Positions 7,940 to 17,191 of a stretch of 64,000 bases of DNA are shown one piece after another. Source of the DNA: Ancylomarina euxina. Lineage in GTDB: Bacteria; Bacteroidota; Bacteroidia; Bacteroidales; Marinifilaceae. The notes beneath the pieces were generated by a model that saw only the letters and a list, made by a program, of their open reading frames with translations, was not told where the DNA came from and did no database searches. Within the stretch, counting starts at the first letter, position 1. Each line of letters begins with the position of its first letter. The translations under genes were made by a program, and so were the position numbers. The stretch is taken from the NCBI RefSeq assembly GCF_003863355.1, contig NZ_QQWG01000001.1:186001-250000 (forward strand), written 5' to 3'.

Positions 7940-10720
7940 ATGAAGAAGGTTTTTCTGTTCCTAATGCTAGGAGCTCTGATGTCTTTTACCTTGCAGGCCC
8001 AAACAGGTTCCGTAAGTGGAAAAGTAAAAAGTGCTAAGGATGGACAATTTCTTGAACGTGTTCAAGTTCAGGTTCTAGGTACAAGTAATATGGTGTATAC
8101 AGATGCTAATGGTCAATTTTCAATTGTTGATATTACTGCAGGTAAACATCTAATTGAATTAAATCAAGAGGGGTTTATCAGCTTAACCGAAACGATTGAT
8201 ATTGTTGAAGGCAAAAATACTTCTGTTGGAACTTTGGTTTTAGAAATAAACAAATTTTTACCATCACTTGATGAGTTAGATGTGTCTTCAATTTCTGATG
8301 ATGAGATTGATGCAGATTTAGGTGATATGGCTGTATCCGGGATGTTGAATTCTTCAAAAGATCCTTTTAATGCAGCGGCAGCTTATACTTTTAGTTCGGC
8401 TCGTTTTCGTCGTCGCGGATATGGTTCTGAAGAATCAGGCATATTTTTCAACGGCATACCAATGAATAATATGGAGAACGGAAGAGCTTACTGGTTCTTA
8501 TGGGGTGGTCTAAACGACGTAACCCGCGACCAGGAAGTGACTGATGGTTTATCTCCTATTGATAATGGATTTGGTCTTTTCGGAGGTAATACCAATATCA
8601 ATACCAAAGCTGATTCTTACCGAAAGGGAACCAAATTAGTTTACTCTATGTCGAACCGCTCGTACCGTAACCGTGCCATGATTACTCATTCTACAGGTAT
8701 GATGGAGAATGGTTGGGCATTAACTGTTTCAGGTTCTAAGAGATGGTCTGAGGAAGGTTATATCGATGGAACATCATACGATGCTTACGGATACTTCCTG
8801 TCAGCATTGAAAAAAATTAACGAAAAGCATAGCATTGGTTTAACTGTTTTTGGCGCACCTAGCACCAGAGGAGGTTCTGGTGCATCTTCTCAGGAAGCTA
8901 ACGATATTGTTGGTTCAAATTATTACAATCCTAACTGGGGATGGCAAGATGGCAAAAAGAGAAATGCTAAAATGCAGAAATCTCATACACCTGTTGCTAT
9001 CTTAAAGCACTACTGGGATCTTAATTCAAAAACTAAAGTTGAAACTAGTATTGCTGTAATTAAAGGCGAAAGTGGTCGTACTGCTTTGAATTGGGTTAAC
9101 GCTCCAGATCCTCGTCCTGATTATTATCGTAATCTTCCTAGCTACTCGGGAAACTTAAATAACCTTAACGCTGCAGCTGATTTTAAAAACAACTCTCAAA
9201 TTGATTGGGATAAGATGTATGATGCAAATACATATAATAACCCTACTGGAGAAGCTCGATATTTTCTTGAAGACAGAAGACAAGATGTTGAGCAAATTAT
9301 TGCAGATATCAATATCAAACATGAGTTGAACGAGAATATTCAATTAGTTGGAGGTGCGAACTATAACTCATACAAGGCTCATACTTACACCTTAGTAGAT
9401 GATTTGTTAGGTGCTGATTACGTTGAGAATACTGATAAATTTGCCGATAGATCAGATCCAAAGTATGTTTACACCGACGAGGAGTTTGCAGAAAGAATTC
9501 AAAATGATTTGGATTATTTTCTTGCAAACGGTCGTAAAGCACAAATATTAAAAGAGGGTGATAAGTATGGACATAATTATGATGCTCATGTTGATAAAAT
9601 TTCTGCTTTTGCACAAGCGAACTTCTCTTATGCCAAATTTGATTATTACGCTTCTTTGGGATTGACTCAAACGACAATGTGGAGAGATTCTAAAGTGAGA
9701 AAGGGAATTTTTCCAGTTGGAAATGATTCATATGGTGAAAGCGAAAAGTTAAATTATTTCAATTATGGTATTAAGGCAGGTGCCACCTATAAAATGGATG
9801 GTAAAAACTATTTCTCTGCCAATGCAGGGTATATGACCAAAGCACCAGTTTTCCGCAATGTGTTTCTATCACCACGTTCTCGTAATTTAACTTTAGACGA
9901 TAAAGGACAAAATAAGGATGAGACTATAATTACTGCCGACTTGGGATATCAGTATCGTTCTCCAAATTTTAAACTGAAAGCCAATGTATACTATACTAAA
10001 TTTACCGATCAGGTGAAAACAATGGGGCTTTATGATGATAATGGTAAAACATTTGTAAATCAGATTCAATCCGGTATTGATAGAAAACACATGGGTGTTG
10101 AGATAGGATTCGATTATAAACTATTGGATGAACTATCATTGGTTGGTGCTATTGCAATTGGTGATCATACTATTGAATCACGTCCAATGTTGAGTATGTA
10201 CTCTGATAATGGACTTGAGACTATAAATGCTTTGCCTGAGAATGAACCCGTTTATGTGAAAGGTTTTAAAGAGACAGGTTATCCTCAGCAAGCTTATACA
10301 GCAGGATTGAAATATTCTAGTGATAAATACTGGTGGGTTGGTGTAAATGCCAATTACTACAGAGAAATGTATCTGGGATATAACCCTTTAAGAAGACTTG
10401 AGAGTACATATAAAATTTTCGCTAATAACCCAGTTGGATACGATAAAGTAATAACTCAGCATGGACTTGACGATCAGTTTACTTTGGATCTTAATATCGG
10501 AAAATCGTGGAGAATAGATTATAAGTATTATATCAACATTAATTTGTCTGTATCTAATGTCTTAAACAATACTGATTTTGTAACAGGAGGTTATGAGCAA
10601 TCAAGAGTAGACTATGGTGGTTCTGCTGCTGAACAATTGGAAAGTGTGGATAATTTTAAACCTCGACAATATTATGCTTACGGAAGAAATTTTTTCTTAA
10701 ACATGAGTTTCAGATTTTAA
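7940..10720 (+). CDS. TonB-dependent receptor with N-terminal carboxypeptidase-like domain
   Basis: Such receptors import large or scarce substrates across the outer membrane using TonB energy. The ATG at 7940 gives a signal peptide (MKKVFLFLMLGALMSF, cleavage near LQAQ). A carboxypeptidase-regulatory-like beta-sandwich (about residues 25-105) follows, then a plug domain with FFNGIPMNNMENGRAYW near residue 180, and a long beta-barrel ending NFFLNMSFRF with the terminal Phe. Length is 926 aa. It heads an operon with two DUF5689 lipoproteins (gap 25 nt), in the place where SusC receptors have SusD, but no SusD is present. Nearby nucleases suggest nucleic-acid fragments as cargo (inference). It shares its plug signature with the receptor at 24343. 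Confidence 0.93.
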   Translation: MKKVFLFLMLGALMSFTLQAQTGSVSGKVKSAKDGQFLERVQVQVLGTSNMVYTDANGQFSIVDITAGKHLIELNQEGFISLTETIDIVEGKNTSVGTLVLEINKFLPSLDELDVSSISDDEIDADLGDMAVSGMLNSSKDPFNAAAAYTFSSARFRRRGYGSEESGIFFNGIPMNNMENGRAYWFLWGGLNDVTRDQEVTDGLSPIDNGFGLFGGNTNINTKADSYRKGTKLVYSMSNRSYRNRAMITHSTGMMENGWALTVSGSKRWSEEGYIDGTSYDAYGYFLSALKKINEKHSIGLTVFGAPSTRGGSGASSQEANDIVGSNYYNPNWGWQDGKKRNAKMQKSHTPVAILKHYWDLNSKTKVETSIAVIKGESGRTALNWVNAPDPRPDYYRNLPSYSGNLNNLNAAADFKNNSQIDWDKMYDANTYNNPTGEARYFLEDRRQDVEQIIADINIKHELNENIQLVGGANYNSYKAHTYTLVDDLLGADYVENTDKFADRSDPKYVYTDEEFAERIQNDLDYFLANGRKAQILKEGDKYGHNYDAHVDKISAFAQANFSYAKFDYYASLGLTQTTMWRDSKVRKGIFPVGNDSYGESEKLNYFNYGIKAGATYKMDGKNYFSANAGYMTKAPVFRNVFLSPRSRNLTLDDKGQNKDETIITADLGYQYRSPNFKLKANVYYTKFTDQVKTMGLYDDNGKTFVNQIQSGIDRKHMGVEIGFDYKLLDELSLVGAIAIGDHTIESRPMLSMYSDNGLETINALPENEPVYVKGFKETGYPQQAYTAGLKYSSDKYWWVGVNANYYREMYLGYNPLRRLESTYKIFANNPVGYDKVITQHGLDDQFTLDLNIGKSWRIDYKYYININLSVSNVLNNTDFVTGGYEQSRVDYGGSAAEQLESVDNFKPRQYYAYGRNFFLNMSFRF

Positions 10721-10745
10721 TACATTGATATAAAAAGAATAAAAG

Positions 10746-12185
10746 ATGAAAAAGATATCATTATATATAATTGCTGCATTATTCGGGCTGCTATTTTTAA
10801 ATAGCTGTATCGACGATGATTTTGCAGAGCCAATAATAGTAGAATCTATCTTCACATTGCCTGAAGGTGCTATTGTTAAAACAATTCCTGAGCTTAAAAA
10901 GATTTATACAGACGCAAATCCCAGAGCGAAGAATCCAATAATGAATGCGGATTTGTTTAAGGTGATTGAAGAGGATTTCTATGTATCAGGTTATGTTGTT
11001 TCAAACGATGAGTTTGGAAATTTTTATAAAAATATTGTTATACAAGGCGAGTTAGACGGTTCTTCTGAAGGGATTAATATCTCGATAGGAGAGTCAGACC
11101 TTAATTCAAAGTTTGCTGTAGGGCAGAAAGTTTGGGTGAAGTGTCAAGGTTTAACCCTAGGACTATATGGAAACAATGTACAGATAGGTGGTGGTAACTA
11201 CTGGTACAAATTTAAAGAATTCCGTTTGTCTCCTATTTTGTCTCCTGCTATTTCGTCGCATATTTTTAGAGATGGTTCAATTCAAACAATTCCAACTAAG
11301 ATAAAGACTATTGATCAGTTGACTGCTGATGATCGTTTTACTCTTATCACTTTAAATGATATTCAGTTTAAAGGTGGTGATGCAGGTACTACTTGGGCAA
11401 ATGTATTGAACGATCATTCACCTGTTTTTCCTTTTAAATCTACAATTATAGAAGATGCAAATGGTAATGAACTAACTGTATTTACTTCTGATTTTTCTGA
11501 TTTTGGCTCTAAACTAACACCAACTGGTAGTGGTACTATTATTGGGGTTTTGAGTGCTCATAATGGCGAGCCTCAGCTTGTTGTAAATAGCATTAGTATT
11601 GCTGATGTTGATATGACAGGCAATCGCTTTGGTACTTCAGGTGGAGATAATGGAGGAGACTACTCAGGCACACTAATTAAAGTAGATAACTTTAATGCTG
11701 ATTTTACGGGACAAGTTGTTGAAAAGTCAATAACATCAGAAGGATGGCACAATATCAAAGAAAAAGGATCTCGCGACTGGATTGCTAAGGTTTTCAACAA
11801 CGATACATATGCTCAATCTACAGGTTATAAGGCAACCGATGATGAAATTGTATCATGGTTAATTTCTCCTGCAGTAAGTGTTTCTACTCAGAAGGTATTT
11901 AGTGTATCTACATCAAAGGCTTATTGGGCACATGCCGATACTAAGCATCCATTAGAAATTGTTTATGCTGACGATTTTGATGGCAGTAATTACAAAACTG
12001 CTACTTGGCAGACATTAGATGTTACTGTTGCTCAGAAATCAGATGGTGATAATGCTTGGATTTCTTCAGGTAATGTGAATTTGCCAGTTATTGATGGCAA
12101 GCATATTTCTATTGCGTTTAAATATATTGGTAGCAAGACTGAAACGACGACCTACCGATTAGATAAAATTAAAGTATCAGAATAA
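10746..12185 (+). CDS. DUF5689-type surface lipoprotein with choice-of-anchor-like C-terminus
   Basis: The 479-aa protein has a lipoprotein signal (lipobox LLFLNSC, then IDDD). Residues about 45-285 resemble the OB-fold-like DUF5689 region (DFYVSGYVVSNDEFGNFYKNI, FAVGQKVWVKCQGL, a closing GSGTIIGVLSAHNGEPQLVV). The C-terminal 160 residues (WHNIKEKGSRDWIAK, EIVSWLISPAVSV, HISIAFKYIG) look like the choice-of-anchor jelly-roll found in secreted Bacteroidota proteins. It follows the receptor by 25 nt and is probably its outer-leaflet partner, replacing SusD. Substrate binding is inferred, not shown. Confidence 0.8.
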   Translation: MKKISLYIIAALFGLLFLNSCIDDDFAEPIIVESIFTLPEGAIVKTIPELKKIYTDANPRAKNPIMNADLFKVIEEDFYVSGYVVSNDEFGNFYKNIVIQGELDGSSEGINISIGESDLNSKFAVGQKVWVKCQGLTLGLYGNNVQIGGGNYWYKFKEFRLSPILSPAISSHIFRDGSIQTIPTKIKTIDQLTADDRFTLITLNDIQFKGGDAGTTWANVLNDHSPVFPFKSTIIEDANGNELTVFTSDFSDFGSKLTPTGSGTIIGVLSAHNGEPQLVVNSISIADVDMTGNRFGTSGGDNGGDYSGTLIKVDNFNADFTGQVVEKSITSEGWHNIKEKGSRDWIAKVFNNDTYAQSTGYKATDDEIVSWLISPAVSVSTQKVFSVSTSKAYWAHADTKHPLEIVYADDFDGSNYKTATWQTLDVTVAQKSDGDNAWISSGNVNLPVIDGKHISIAFKYIGSKTETTTYRLDKIKVSE

Positions 12186-12191
12186 TAACAT

Positions 12192-12218
12192 AAGCAAGCT
12201 ATATTTTATGGCTTGCTT
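12192..12218 (+). terminator. Weak intra-operon terminator or attenuator
   Basis: An 8-bp stem (12192-12199 with 12211-12218) is followed by TTCTATTTTTT. It lies between the two DUF5689 lipoproteins and may lower expression of the second. Confidence 0.55.
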
Positions 12219-12264
12219 TTCTATTTTTTATAATCCAATTACTAACTAACAAAAGAACTGTAAA

Positions 12265-14094
12265 ATGAGAAAATTACATTATTTATTGTTTGCGATGATT
12301 ATGGGACTAGCTGTTTCATTCACATCATGTTCTTCAGATGATGATGCTCCTGCTGGCCCTTCTGAAAAAACAAATGCAACTGTTGCTGATATTGTTGCTT
12401 TAATATCAGGTGATGCTGTTGTAACTATTGCTCAAGATTTAACTTTCGATGCTATCGTTATTTCTAACCAAGGTACATCAGAGAATTTTTACAACAAGCT
12501 AATTGTTCAAGACGAAACTGCTGGTTTAGAAATCAGATCATATAAATCAGCGACTTTAGCTGCTTTTGAACCAGGACAAAAAATTATTGTTTCTGCTAAA
12601 GATATGCTTGCAAGCAAGTATGGTTTTTCATATCAAATCGGAGTTGAGTTTGAAGGCAAAGTTGGTGGAATGGATGATGCAGCCGTTGCTCTTCATATTA
12701 CTGCTGTTGAAGGCGGTGTTGAGCCAACTGTTGAGGCTACTGCTATTACAGCTTTAACCGAAGCTATGGTTAATACTTTAGTTAAGATTGATGCTATTCA
12801 GTTCAAAACTTCTGAGAATGGTAAAACTTACGCTAAAGCAGAATTAGCTGGTGATGATTACAAAAAATTCGAGAATCGTTATTTAATTGATGCTGAAGGA
12901 AACGGAATTCTTTTAAGAACTGCAAATACTGCTACTTTCCACGCTGATGTTTTACCTGAAGGAAATGGTTCTGTAACTGCAATCTTAGGAAAATTTAATG
13001 AAGATTATCAGTTGTTTATCCGTTCTACTGATGATGTAGTAATGACTGATGAGCGCGTTGCTGATCCTGTTGCTCCTTTTGTTGACAAAACTGTTGATGC
13101 TTTAGCTGAAATTTTTGCTGATGCTACTGTTGATGCAAGAGTAGACCAAGATGGTTGGTTTACTGAGGCTGTGACTGGTACAATGAACTGGGTGACTAAA
13201 GAATATTCATCTGCTAAGTATATTCAAGCTGCAGGTTATAATTCTGGTCAAGATGCAATCGAGACTTGGGTTGTTTCTCCTGGTTTAAATCTTGATGCTG
13301 CTGATAGCAAAAAGAATTTCTCTTTCGATTCTAAAAGAGGTTATACTAAAGCTGAAGTATTGAAGGTATTTGTTTCTTCAGATTTTGATTATACTGTAGG
13401 TGTTGCTGCAGCAACTTGGGAAGAGTTAACTGTAACTTTACCTGCTGAAAATGGAACAGGTTATACTGAGTGGTTAAACTCTGGTGTTATCGATCTTTCT
13501 GCTAAAACGGGTAAAGTTCATGTTGCTTTCAAATACGAAGGTAACCAAACTGATGCTACTGGTACTTGGCAAGTTGGTAACGTTAAATTCAACTTTACTC
13601 CTGCTGATGTAGATCCAGGCGAGCCAGCTGAATTTTCTAATTGGGGATTTGAAAACTGGACTGACGAGACTCACCCTGTAGGTTTTGAAAAAGTGGAAAG
13701 CGTAACAAAAGAAGCTACTATTATTCACGGTGGATCATTCGCTGCAAAAGTTGAATCTAAGTCTGGAAAGCAGATTCTGTCTTTTAAAACTCCAATCGAA
13801 GCAGGTGCAACTTATGAAATATCATTTTGGTATTTAGATAATGATGTAAATGCTAAAGGACGCATGTGGTCATATTTTAAAAATGCTGCTGGGGCAACTG
13901 TTGCTCCATTAGATGGTGACGCTGCTAAAATTCAAGCGGGTTATACTGAAGATTCAGCTAATTGGCAACAATACAAAATAGAAGTTGTTATTCCTGAAGG
14001 AGCAACTATGCTAGAATTTGCAACTAGAACTTATAAAGAAGCTGCTGAAGGTGGTTTCGTTTACTATGATGACTTCTCAGTTGTTAAGAAATAA
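12265..14094 (+). CDS. Three-domain DUF5689-type lipoprotein with putative carbohydrate-binding-like C-terminus
   Basis: The 609-aa lipoprotein (lipobox SFTSC, then SSDDD) repeats the plan of its neighbour: a DUF5689-like region (residues about 30-260; FDAIVISNQGTSENFYNKLIV, FEPGQKIIVSAKDML, GSVTAILGKFNEDYQLFI), then a choice-of-anchor jelly roll (about 285-455; TWVVSPGLNL, VHVAFKYEGN). It adds a third domain (about 460-609) that begins FSNWGFENWTD and resembles CBM-type beta-sandwiches (EISFWYLDNDVNAKGRMW). Codon use is strongly biased to a few codons (GCT, GTT, ACT), which suggests high expression. It ends at a strong terminator, so it closes the receptor operon. Confidence 0.8.
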   Translation: MRKLHYLLFAMIMGLAVSFTSCSSDDDAPAGPSEKTNATVADIVALISGDAVVTIAQDLTFDAIVISNQGTSENFYNKLIVQDETAGLEIRSYKSATLAAFEPGQKIIVSAKDMLASKYGFSYQIGVEFEGKVGGMDDAAVALHITAVEGGVEPTVEATAITALTEAMVNTLVKIDAIQFKTSENGKTYAKAELAGDDYKKFENRYLIDAEGNGILLRTANTATFHADVLPEGNGSVTAILGKFNEDYQLFIRSTDDVVMTDERVADPVAPFVDKTVDALAEIFADATVDARVDQDGWFTEAVTGTMNWVTKEYSSAKYIQAAGYNSGQDAIETWVVSPGLNLDAADSKKNFSFDSKRGYTKAEVLKVFVSSDFDYTVGVAAATWEELTVTLPAENGTGYTEWLNSGVIDLSAKTGKVHVAFKYEGNQTDATGTWQVGNVKFNFTPADVDPGEPAEFSNWGFENWTDETHPVGFEKVESVTKEATIIHGGSFAAKVESKSGKQILSFKTPIEAGATYEISFWYLDNDVNAKGRMWSYFKNAAGATVAPLDGDAAKIQAGYTEDSANWQQYKIEVVIPEGATMLEFATRTYKEAAEGGFVYYDDFSVVKK

Positions 14095-14117
14095 TATCCT
14101 TGATATTAAATATTTTA

Positions 14118-14149
14118 AAAGGCACTCCTTCGGGGTGCTTTTTTTTTGC
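14118..14149 (+). terminator. Terminator of the TonB receptor/DUF5689 operon
   Basis: The stem 14118-14128 with 14132-14142 (one or two wobbles), TTC loop and nine T in a row lie 23 nt after the lipoprotein stop. Confidence 0.9.
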
Positions 14150-14323
14150 GTTAAACTTGATCTGAGGAGCCGAAATATCTGTTCGAGTTTAATTATTTTC
14201 GAAGCTAACTCAATCATGAACGACTTCGTTGTACTCGTATAGCTTACTAATAGATAAGCAACTTTTCATCAAACTAGAGTTAAAATTCTCTACATCAACA
14301 TCTATCTATCCCTCAAATTTTTC

Positions 14324-14331
14324 TATATTTG
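14324..14331 (+). promoter_or_regulatory. -7 box for the endonuclease unit
   Basis: TATATTTG followed by CGACAC is a good match to TAnnTTTG. A -33 TTG is missing at the usual distance. It is 205 nt before the first endonuclease gene. Confidence 0.4.
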
Positions 14332-14536
14332 CGACACCATTAGATACAATAGCAGTCTTGCTGCTAGTGTTTTATAAATCCTACCTTCTTCAATTTATTG
14401 AAGAAAACCTCCTATTTGTTTTTGAATATACGAGAGATAGCTCGATTGTTTCTGATACTAATCAGGACAATACGATTCCAGCGACTTATTACTAATAGCT
14501 AGTTTTTTAATGACTAGTGACTAACAACTATAAACC

Positions 14537-16183
14537 ATGCGTAAAGCACTTTATTTACTTTTTCTTTTAACTGCATCTTTCTCTGCTTGTGATTCGGGTA
14601 GCGATAGTATCAAAGAGACAATTGATCCAATACCAGTTGTTCCTGTTGAGCTGGTGTCGAATACAACCATTTCTGATCTTAAAGATTTGATAGGGAGTGA
14701 GGGCTTTTTATCGATTACTCAAGACTTGGTGATTGAAGGCAAGGTGATTTCGGACGACTACGAAAAAAATATCTACGAAAGTATTGTGATTAATGATACA
14801 AAGGCAAATGCCGATTTTTCGGGTATCGAAATTTTATTGGCTTCCGAAGAATTAGGTCGATCGTTTAAGCTTGGACAAAAAATATTAGTAAAATGTAAAG
14901 GACTTATCTTAGGAGATAATGTTTTAGGCGCTAACACTCTTGTTGAAAATGGTAAAAAAACAGTAACTGCTATAGAACGAAATTCAATTTTCGACTTTAT
15001 TGTTAAGGCTGATGATATTCTTTCTGTGGAATCTAAGTTGACAGCTATTTCTAATATTAATGATGATATGATTTTATCATTAATCAAAGTTAATGCAGTT
15101 CAGTTTATCGATGCTGATTTAGAAAAGAATTTTGGCGATGCCAATGCTGATGTTATTCGTACGCTTACCGATAAGGATAAGAACACTCTTAGTTTGAATA
15201 TCAGAAAAACGGCTGATTTTGGAGATACCAAAATCCCTGCAGGCAATGGATCTGTTATGGGGATTCTTACAAAAGTAAATGGTACTTACGAATTAGTTAT
15301 TCGTGGTTTGTCGGATGTGGTTTTAGATGGTCAACGTGTTGATGGAGATGATAATGGAGGATCCCAATCAGGTAACGATCATGAAAACTTCTTAACTCCC
15401 GAGGTAGATGTCAATGGTAAAATCATCGTGAAATATACGCCTAAGGATTATGTGAGTCAGATATCAGAAGGACAACATATGATGTCGGTTCGTATTCCGG
15501 ATAATTATTATACTTCAGCTTCGACACTGTCGGGTGCTCAATTAAGAAGCCAAATACAAAGCATTATTTCTTCAGGTGTCAAGAAATTACCATATACAAG
15601 TTCATCAACTGATGTTTGGGATATGTGCGAAGCAGGAGATCAAAATCCAGACAATGCTTCTCAAGTATGGCAAATTTATAAAGAGCAAGGTATTAGTAAG
15701 TCAGCTCATGTGAGTGGAAGTACGGGGTGGAACCGAGAGCATGTTTGGGCCAAGTCGCATGGTGATTTTGGTACTTCTGCTGGACCTGGAACCGATGGTC
15801 ATCACCTAAGAGCTTCGGATGCTAAAGAGAATGGCAATAGAGCTGCTCTGGACTTTGCCAATGTAAATGGTCCACGAACTAAGAATGCGACTTTCTACGA
15901 GCCCCCTTTGAGTGCTAAAGGCGATGTGGCTCGTTCTATCTTTTATATGGCCGTTCGTTATGGTTTCACAGTTGACGAATTAGGCGGACAAGGAAAAGCC
16001 GAACGTCATGGTAAATTGGCCGATCTGTTAAAGTGGAACGAATTGGATCCTGTTGACCCATATGAGATCAGAAGAAATAATGTGATTTATGGCATTCAGA
16101 ACAATCGCAACCCTTTTATTGATCATCCTGAATTGGTAAAATATATTTTCGGTGACAAAAAAACCGCCGTTTGGAAAAACTAA
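14537..16183 (+). CDS. Lipoprotein fusion of DUF5689-like domain and endonuclease I-family nuclease
   Basis: The 548-aa lipoprotein (lipobox SFSAC, then DSGSD) has a DUF5689-like region (about 40-265; LVIEGKVISDDYEKNIYESIV, GSVMGILTKVNGTYELVI) joined to an endonuclease I domain (about 300-548). That nuclease family (Vibrio Vvn type) cleaves DNA and RNA outside the cytoplasm with a beta-beta-alpha-metal site. WNREHVWAKS carries the general-base His; GHHLRASDAKENGNRAA is the second motif. Compared with the two downstream paralogues, the second metal-motif Asn (RxN) is Ala, so activity may differ. Tandem with two shorter paralogues; gap 84 nt. Confidence 0.85.
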   Translation: MRKALYLLFLLTASFSACDSGSDSIKETIDPIPVVPVELVSNTTISDLKDLIGSEGFLSITQDLVIEGKVISDDYEKNIYESIVINDTKANADFSGIEILLASEELGRSFKLGQKILVKCKGLILGDNVLGANTLVENGKKTVTAIERNSIFDFIVKADDILSVESKLTAISNINDDMILSLIKVNAVQFIDADLEKNFGDANADVIRTLTDKDKNTLSLNIRKTADFGDTKIPAGNGSVMGILTKVNGTYELVIRGLSDVVLDGQRVDGDDNGGSQSGNDHENFLTPEVDVNGKIIVKYTPKDYVSQISEGQHMMSVRIPDNYYTSASTLSGAQLRSQIQSIISSGVKKLPYTSSSTDVWDMCEAGDQNPDNASQVWQIYKEQGISKSAHVSGSTGWNREHVWAKSHGDFGTSAGPGTDGHHLRASDAKENGNRAALDFANVNGPRTKNATFYEPPLSAKGDVARSIFYMAVRYGFTVDELGGQGKAERHGKLADLLKWNELDPVDPYEIRRNNVIYGIQNNRNPFIDHPELVKYIFGDKKTAVWKN

Positions 16184-16204
16184 AAACTCAATTTTCAATT
16201 AGTA

Positions 16205-16243
16205 ATTAACAATTAGTGATTGATATTATTACTAATTGTTAAT
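16205..16243. repeat. AT-rich 16-bp inverted repeat
   Basis: The left arm 16205-16220 and right arm 16228-16243 are complementary (one G-T) around a 7-nt loop. The core ATTAACAATTAGT recurs in related form at about 20181-20241 and 44281-44315. It may act as a terminator or mRNA-stabilising hairpin between the endonuclease genes. Confidence 0.55.
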
Positions 16244-16267
16244 CATTAATTACACATTATTAAGAAT

Positions 16268-17095
16268 ATGCGCAAGATATTATTGATTCTTTTGATCGCA
16301 AGCTTCACTTTTTCATGTGGAGATAGCAACAGCGATAACGAAATAAAACCGAATGAATTTGCAACTGCTTATTCTGGTTATTATAAATCCTTAACTGGAT
16401 ATGAGCAATCAGATCTGAAAACTGCTTTGCACAATATCATTAAAGGACATATAGAGCTTGAATATACCGACAACAGTTCGGATATGGATGTGTGGCGTGC
16501 CTTGGAGCAAACTGACGAAGATCCGAATAATTCGGATCATGTGATATTGCTTTATTTGGGAACATCAATACCTAAAGCAAATAAGGCGAAGAATAATCAG
16601 GGCGATTATTGGAATCGTGAGCATGTTTGGGCTAAATCAAGAGGTTTTGGGGGGAGCCCGAGTACTTCAAAGCCGGCTTCTGTAGATTTACACCACCTTC
16701 GTCCAGCTGACGCAACTGTAAATTCAGCTCGAGGAAACAAGTGGTTCGACAATGGTGGAAACGTTCATAGCGAAGCCAAGGAGTGTAGAACTGATTCAGA
16801 CTCATGGGAACCTCGAGATGCTGTAAAAGGAGATATTGCTCGTATGTTGTTTTATATGGCTGTTTGTTATGAAGGTGAAAATGGTAATCCTGATTTAGAG
16901 TTGACTAATAATCCTTTGGACAATGAGGATCCCAATCATGGTATTTTATCGACCCTATTAGAATGGCATAAGTTGGATCCTGTTGATGCATTCGAAACAA
17001 AGCGAAACGAAACCATATATTCGATTCAAGGTAATCGAAATCCGTTTATCGATTTCCCTGATTTTGCAAACTATATTTTTGTAGAGAATAAATAA
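16268..17095 (+). CDS. Endonuclease I-family lipoprotein (second copy)
   Basis: The 275-aa lipoprotein (lipobox SFTFSC, then GDSNSD) is essentially a free endonuclease I domain. WNREHVWAKSRGFGG holds the catalytic His. DLHHLRPADATVNSARGN is the complete second motif with both metal-site Asn residues. DPVDAFETKRNETIYSIQGNRNPFID is the family's C-terminal signature, ending at the outer edge of the fold. It probably degrades extracellular or periplasmic nucleic acid. It is closely related to the next gene, indicating tandem duplication; the hairpin-containing gap upstream suggests one transcript with the fusion protein. Confidence 0.9.
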   Translation: MRKILLILLIASFTFSCGDSNSDNEIKPNEFATAYSGYYKSLTGYEQSDLKTALHNIIKGHIELEYTDNSSDMDVWRALEQTDEDPNNSDHVILLYLGTSIPKANKAKNNQGDYWNREHVWAKSRGFGGSPSTSKPASVDLHHLRPADATVNSARGNKWFDNGGNVHSEAKECRTDSDSWEPRDAVKGDIARMLFYMAVCYEGENGNPDLELTNNPLDNEDPNHGILSTLLEWHKLDPVDAFETKRNETIYSIQGNRNPFIDFPDFANYIFVENK

Positions 17096-17191
17096 TATTG
17101 GGTTGTCTGTTATCAGTTAATAGATATCTACAGTTTGTTTATAGTAGTAATATGACAACAGAAAACCGATAATTCAACTTACAAAACCGCT

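Larger units (their letters stand above)
14095..14536 (+). other. 442-nt intergenic region separating the receptor and endonuclease transcription units
   Basis: It contains the terminator of the receptor operon and a candidate promoter box for the endonuclease unit at 14324, leaving about 200 nt of leader. Short frames at 14018-14242 and 14229-14495 have no signal, family match or coding-like composition. Confidence 0.5.

Noticed and set aside
7940-14094. SusC/SusD-type polysaccharide utilisation locus
   Set aside because: No SusD-like helical lipoprotein and no carbohydrate enzymes are present; the enzymes are nucleases.
14018-14495. Two open frames between the receptor operon and the endonuclease unit
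   Set aside because: They overlap a real gene end and a terminator, lack signal or motif, and show no coding-like composition.
16205-16243. Terminal inverted repeats of an insertion sequence
   Set aside because: The arms are adjacent around a 7-nt loop and no transposase is present anywhere in the window.
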